In this document: positions 60,431 to 64,000 of the stretch, one piece after another
How positions within the stretch are numbered: position 1 is the stretch's first letter
Layout of the letters: each line of letters starts with the position of its first letter
Assembly: GCA_025454255.1 (NCBI GenBank)
Contig: JALOOU010000045.1
Location: 1 to 64,000, forward strand
Reading direction: 5' to 3'
DNA length: 64,000 nucleotides
DNA from: Desulfobacterales bacterium
GTDB lineage: Bacteria; Desulfobacterota; Desulfobacteria; Desulfobacterales; SpSt-501
The notes under the pieces: generated by a model
The model's database searches: none
What the model was told of the DNA's origin: nothing
The model's input: the letters and a program-made list of their open reading frames with translations, nothing else
Position numbers and translations under genes: made by a program

Positions 60431-61284
60431 GCGGCCGACGGGCTCTTTTCAGCCCCTTTGGTTTTGCGGGCGAGCGTGCGCCGCTCTTCGGGGATCGGCG
60501 GGGGCGCAGGCTGGCCTGAAATTTTGCACACCGCAGCGAAGCGCTCGGGGCAGGCCTCGAAGCAGGTGCCGCACTTGATGCACTTTTCCTGGTCGACGAC
60601 GTGGATGCGGTTTTTGCCCCCGTCGATGGCCTCGACCGGGCACTTGCGGGCGCAGATCATGCAGGCCTGGCATTTTTCGGGGTCGATGTAGTAAGTGACG
60701 ACCTCGCGCAACACCCGCTCGACCTCCTCCCGCGCGAAGAGCTCCCGGTACTCCTCCTCCCGGCTCAGCCGCGAGGCGAGCTTCTCGCGCTGGGTCAGCT
60801 TCAGGTAGGGGACGAGCTTCGCCACGCGCTTGAGCCTTGCGGCCAACTCCCCCCGTTCCAGCCCCTCGCCTTCCCCCAGCGGCCCCAGCGCCTTCATCTT
60901 CTTGCCGAAATCGTTGACCGCCTCGGTAAAGAGGATCCCGTCGGCGGCGGACATGAACTCGATCCGAAGCCGCTCCGGGTTCAGTTCGACGTGCTCCATG
61001 ATCCTGCGGCAAAGGAGCGCCATGTTCAGGGCGTGGAAATTCCCGTGCGTGACGTAGTTGCACTCGTTCAAGCGGCAGCCGCCGATGAACACCCCGTCCA
61101 TCCCGTTTTGGAAGGCGCGCAGCACAAAGGCGAGGTCCACCCTGCCCGCGCACATGACGCGGATCAGCCTCATATCGGTCGCATATTGCAGTCTGGAAAC
61201 TCCAGCCAGGTCAGCAGCGCCGTACGCTCACCAGTGGCATACGAAGCCCAGGAGCCTGGGCCTGAACGTGTGTCCTGCACGCAT
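60427..61284 (-). CDS. mvhD: MvhD-like electron-transfer subunit, selenoprotein (UGA = Sec19), with 4Fe-4S domain
   Basis: The ORF track starts at 61173, which cuts off the cofactor motif. Extending upstream past a TGA (61228-61230) gives ATG 61284 and the N-terminus MRAGHTFRPRLLGFVCHW-U-AYGAADLAGVSRLQY, continuous with IRVMCAGRVD and GGCRLNECNY. MvhD proteins normally read CxxC here; selenocysteine replaces the second Cys, as in methanogen VhuD. GAGGGTGA lies before the ATG, and a SECIS-like hairpin follows the UGA. Residues after about 165 add a two-cluster ferredoxin domain (CQACMICARKCPVEAI, CIKCGTCFEACP). The 285-residue protein sits between hdrA and fdhD and should pass electrons between HdrA and a partner enzyme. 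Confidence 0.88.
61193..61205 (-). promoter_or_regulatory. SECIS-like hairpin for the MvhD selenoprotein
   Basis: On the minus strand CTGGA pairs with TCCAG around loop GTT, beginning 22 bases after the UGA. The loop lies 27 bases from the UGA and starts with G, both within the bacterial SECIS description. The stem is short (five pairs). Confidence 0.55.
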
Positions 61285-61337
61285 GCGGGTTCACCCTCTT
61301 TTGTGGTGTTGCCGGTCGTCGCGACGGCCGTTTGAAA

Positions 61338-64000
61338 CTACGCCTCCACCGCCGCGTCGATCTGGCAGAGGAGCTCCTCGTCGGTGAAGTGCTTGAGCAC
61401 GATCGCCCCGGTCGGGCACTTGGCGTTGCACAGGCCGTCGCCCTTGCAGAGCACCGGGTTGACGGCGGCCTTTTTGCCCTGCCGCGTCTCGCGGAACTCG
61501 ATCGCCCCGTAGGTGCAGGCCGCGATGCACTCCCCGCAGGCCATGCACCTCTTCTCGTCCACTTCGCACACCGCGCCGGAGGCGACGACGGTGTCGTGGG
61601 AGAGCAGCGTCAGCACCCGACCCGCCGCCCCATAGGCCTGCTTGATCGTCTCCGGGATGTGCTTGGGGTAGTGCGCCAGCCCGCAGAGGTAGACCCCGTC
61701 GGCCGCGAACTCGACCGGGCGCAGCTTGACATGGGCCTCCTTGAAAAAGCCGTCCGGGCTGAGCGACACCTTGAACAAGCCGGCGATCTCTTTGGTTTGT
61801 TCGGAAGGGACGACCGCAGCGGCCAGCGCGAGCACATCGGCATCGATCACCAAGCCCCGCCCCAGGATGGGGTCGTTTGCCGTCACCCTCAGAACCGCCC
61901 TGCCGCCCTCCTTCAGGGGTTCCACCTGCGGCGGGTCCTGCGGCTCGTAGCGGATGAAACGCACCTCCTTGTCCGCAGCCTCCCGGTAGTGGTCCTCGCT
62001 GAACCCGTAGCTCATCATGTCCCGGTAGAGGATGTAGATCTCAACTGCAGGGTTGAGCTCTTTGAGCTTCAAGGCGTTCTTGATGGCGGCGCTGCAGCAG
62101 ATCCGGCTGCAGTAGTTCCTCTCCGCGTTGCGGCAGCCCACGCACTGGATCATGACGATCCGCTCGGCGTTGACGACCCGCCCCTCCGCCGCGGCGATGC
62201 GCTCCTCGAGCTCGAGCAGGGTCATGACCCGCTCGTCCTGCCCGTAGCCGTATTCACCGGGTTGGTAAAGCTCCGCGCCGATGGCGATGACGGCGGCGCC
62301 GTGTTTGATCTCGGCGGGCCCGCGCTCGGATCGGACCTTTGTGACGAAGTTGCCGACGTAGCCGGTCGCCTCCGTGATGGCGGCATGGGTGTAGACGTGG
62401 ACGAGAGGGTGCCGGTAGATCGTCTTGACGAGCTCGCGCACATAGGCCTGTACGTCCATCCCGTCCAGGGTGTAGTGCAGCCGGCGTGCGATCCCGCCCA
62501 GCTCCGCGTCCTTTTCCACCAGGTGCACCTCGTGGCCCTGCCGGGCGATGGAGAGCGCGCAGGTCATGCCGGCGACCCCGCCGCCGACCACGAGCGCCGC
62601 CTTGTCGACCGGCAGGTCGAACTCCTGCAGCGGCTCCAGGCGGCCGGCGCGCGCCACCGACATGCGCACGATGTCCTTGGCCTTGCGGGTGGCCTCCTCC
62701 TTCTCCTTGGAGTGGACCCAGGAGCAGTGCTCGCGGATGTTGGCCATGTCGAAGTAATATTGGTTGAGCCCCGCCTCGCGCAGGGTGTCGCGGAAGAGCG
62801 GCTCCAAGGTCCGGGGGCTGCAGGCGGCTACCACCACGCGGTTGAGCCCCTTCTCCTTGGCCAGATCCGTGATCTCCTTGGCGCAGTTGGAGGCGCATGA
62901 AAAGAGCTGCTCCTGGGCGTAGACGACGTTGGGCAGCCCGCGCACATAGTCGACCGTTGCGGGCACATCGACGATCCGCCCGATGTTGGCCCCGCAGTGG
63001 CACACGAAGACCCCGATCCGCGGCTCTTCGGCGGCGACCTCCGTTTCCGGCGGGTAGGTCCGCTCCCGGGTCAGCTTGCCGCGCCGGTAGTCCAAAAGCG
63101 CGCCGCAGTGGGCCCCGGCGCCGCTGGCGGCGAAAACCGACTCGGGGATGTCGATCGGCCCCTGGAAAGCGCCGCTGACGAAAACTCCGGGCCGGCTCGT
63201 CGCCATGGGGGCGAAGGGGTCGACCTTGCAGAAGCCGTGCGCGTTGGTCTCGATGCCGAAGGTTGCGGCCAGCCGCTTCGCATCGGCGGGAGGGGTCAGG
63301 CCGACGGAGAGCACCACGAGGTCGAACGCCTCCTCCTTGACGCCGTCGGCAGGGGTCGCATAGCGGATGACCACGTTGTTCGTCTCCGGCAGCTCCTTTA
63401 CGACCGAGACGTAGCTGCGGATGAAGCGCACCCCGGGCAGCTTTTCGGCCCGCTCGCAGAAGCGCTCGAAATCCTTGCCGTAGGAGCGGATGTCGTTGTG
63501 GAAGACGGTGCACTCGGCCGCCGCGTCGTGGTCCTTGGCCAGGATCACCTGCTTCTGGGTGTAGGTGCAGCAGACCGCCGAGCAGTAGCTGTTGTCGCCC
63601 GGGGTCACGCGCCGGGAGCCGACGCACTGGATCCAGGCGATCTTGTGCGGGTGCCTGCGGTCGGAGGGGCGCAGGATCTCGCCCTCGTACGGCCCGGTGG
63701 CGCACAGCAGCCGCTCGAAGTCCATGCTGGTGACCACGTTGGGCATCCGGCCGTAGCCGTAGTCGCCACGCAGCTTGGGATCGAAGGGCTCGAACCCGGG
63801 GGCCAGGATGACGGCGCCGACCTTGATCGCCATCTTCTCGGGCGCCTGGTGGAAGTCGATGGCGTTGTTTTTACAGACGCCTTCGCAGATGCGACATTTC
63901 TTCTCCTTGAGGTAGAGGCAGCTCTCGTCGATGTAGGCGACCAGCGGGATGGCCTGGGAGTAGTAGATGTGGACGGCCTTGTTCGGCGAAAGCTCCTGGT
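61338..64000 (-). CDS. hdrA: Fused double HdrA-type flavoprotein (heterodisulfide reductase A-like), N-terminus beyond the right edge
   Basis: At least 887 residues are visible. The ORF track begins at an internal Met; the frame is open to 64000 with KCRICEGVCKNNAI. The order is: ferredoxin insert, C-terminal half of one HdrA (IAWIQCVGSRR...NSYCSAVCC), then a second HdrA with FVCHCGANIG, YAQEQLFSCASNC and FAD motif ALVVGGGVAGMTCALSIARQG. A second MIQCVGCRNAERNYCSRICC follows, and two ferredoxin motifs (CMACGECIAACTYGAI, CKGDGLCNAKCPTGAI) close the protein. HdrA is the flavin-based electron-bifurcating subunit. It leads an operon with mvhD (53 bases downstream) and fdhD. Confidence 0.93.
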   Translation of the reverse strand, partial: QELSPNKAVHIYYSQAIPLVAYIDESCLYLKEKKCRICEGVCKNNAIDFHQAPEKMAIKVGAVILAPGFEPFDPKLRGDYGYGRMPNVVTSMDFERLLCATGPYEGEILRPSDRRHPHKIAWIQCVGSRRVTPGDNSYCSAVCCTYTQKQVILAKDHDAAAECTVFHNDIRSYGKDFERFCERAEKLPGVRFIRSYVSVVKELPETNNVVIRYATPADGVKEEAFDLVVLSVGLTPPADAKRLAATFGIETNAHGFCKVDPFAPMATSRPGVFVSGAFQGPIDIPESVFAASGAGAHCGALLDYRRGKLTRERTYPPETEVAAEEPRIGVFVCHCGANIGRIVDVPATVDYVRGLPNVVYAQEQLFSCASNCAKEITDLAKEKGLNRVVVAACSPRTLEPLFRDTLREAGLNQYYFDMANIREHCSWVHSKEKEEATRKAKDIVRMSVARAGRLEPLQEFDLPVDKAALVVGGGVAGMTCALSIARQGHEVHLVEKDAELGGIARRLHYTLDGMDVQAYVRELVKTIYRHPLVHVYTHAAITEATGYVGNFVTKVRSERGPAEIKHGAAVIAIGAELYQPGEYGYGQDERVMTLLELEERIAAAEGRVVNAERIVMIQCVGCRNAERNYCSRICCSAAIKNALKLKELNPAVEIYILYRDMMSYGFSEDHYREAADKEVRFIRYEPQDPPQVEPLKEGGRAVLRVTANDPILGRGLVIDADVLALAAAVVPSEQTKEIAGLFKVSLSPDGFFKEAHVKLRPVEFAADGVYLCGLAHYPKHIPETIKQAYGAAGRVLTLLSHDTVVASGAVCEVDEKRCMACGECIAACTYGAIEFRETRQGKKAAVNPVLCKGDGLCNAKCPTGAIVLKHFTDEELLCQIDAAVEA

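Overview
The window looks like chromosome of a strictly anaerobic, GC-rich Desulfobacterota-type bacterium (sulfate reducer or syntroph relative). The reasons are a fused HdrA flavoprotein with an MvhD subunit and FdhD, a corrinoid methyltransferase system with its reductive activator, sigma-54 promoters with a matching activator, UPF0280, AMMECR1 and bactofilins, and two genes that read UGA as selenocysteine. The assignment rests on gene content only.

Region 1 (1-16.7 kb) is visibly less GC-rich than the rest and ends at a tRNA-Leu(UAA) gene. It holds a CobW-type GTPase (partial), a Tat-exported NrtA/SsuA-like binding protein, two permeases and two ATPases of a NitT/TauT-type importer, a DUF1638 protein, and a four-gene corrinoid set. 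That set is a UroD-like methyltransferase, a methyl-THF:corrinoid methyltransferase, a corrinoid protein and a RACE activator. A PAS/AAA+ sigma-54 activator and a TauE/SafE permease follow. Canonical GG-N10-GC sigma-54 promoters precede the transport operon and the methyltransferase operon, and paired activator-like sites lie upstream of the first. I read this as one regulon that imports a methylated compound and feeds its methyl group to tetrahydrofolate. The right flank (14.4-16.7 kb) has a decayed gene, an IS200-like remnant and a GrdB/PrdB-like selenoprotein that the ORF track splits at its UGA.

Region 2 (16.9-37.6 kb) is very GC-rich core genome. It has signalling genes (PAS-SpoIIE phosphatase, HD-GYP response regulator), maf-yggS-queH with ATGA overlaps, a M48 protease with TPRs, a crotonase, a frameshifted exported cell-wall amidase, mutS, a LapA-domain protein and a HIT protein. 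Next come a tightly overlapped UPF0280/dGTPase/ATP-grasp/Mut7-C operon, a membrane-anchored kinase-like protein and AMMECR1.

Region 3 (37.7-57.6 kb) begins with a large PilY1-like adhesin that has its own sigma-54 promoter, two bactofilins, a secreted isoaspartyl methyltransferase, a membrane spermidine-synthase-like protein, an alpha/beta hydrolase, a ferritin-like protein, an ECHDC3-type crotonase lacking both catalytic Glu residues, and a nucleoside transporter. A pdxA/larA pair bracketed by hairpin repeats comes next, followed by a GatZ/KbaZ-like aldolase subunit and an orthocaspase.

Region 4 (57.6-64 kb) has an M20D amidohydrolase, an Rnk-like protein, an acyl-CoA dehydrogenase remnant, then fdhD, a selenocysteine-containing mvhD and a double HdrA running off the right edge. 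This last set fits flavin-based electron bifurcation linked to formate dehydrogenase.
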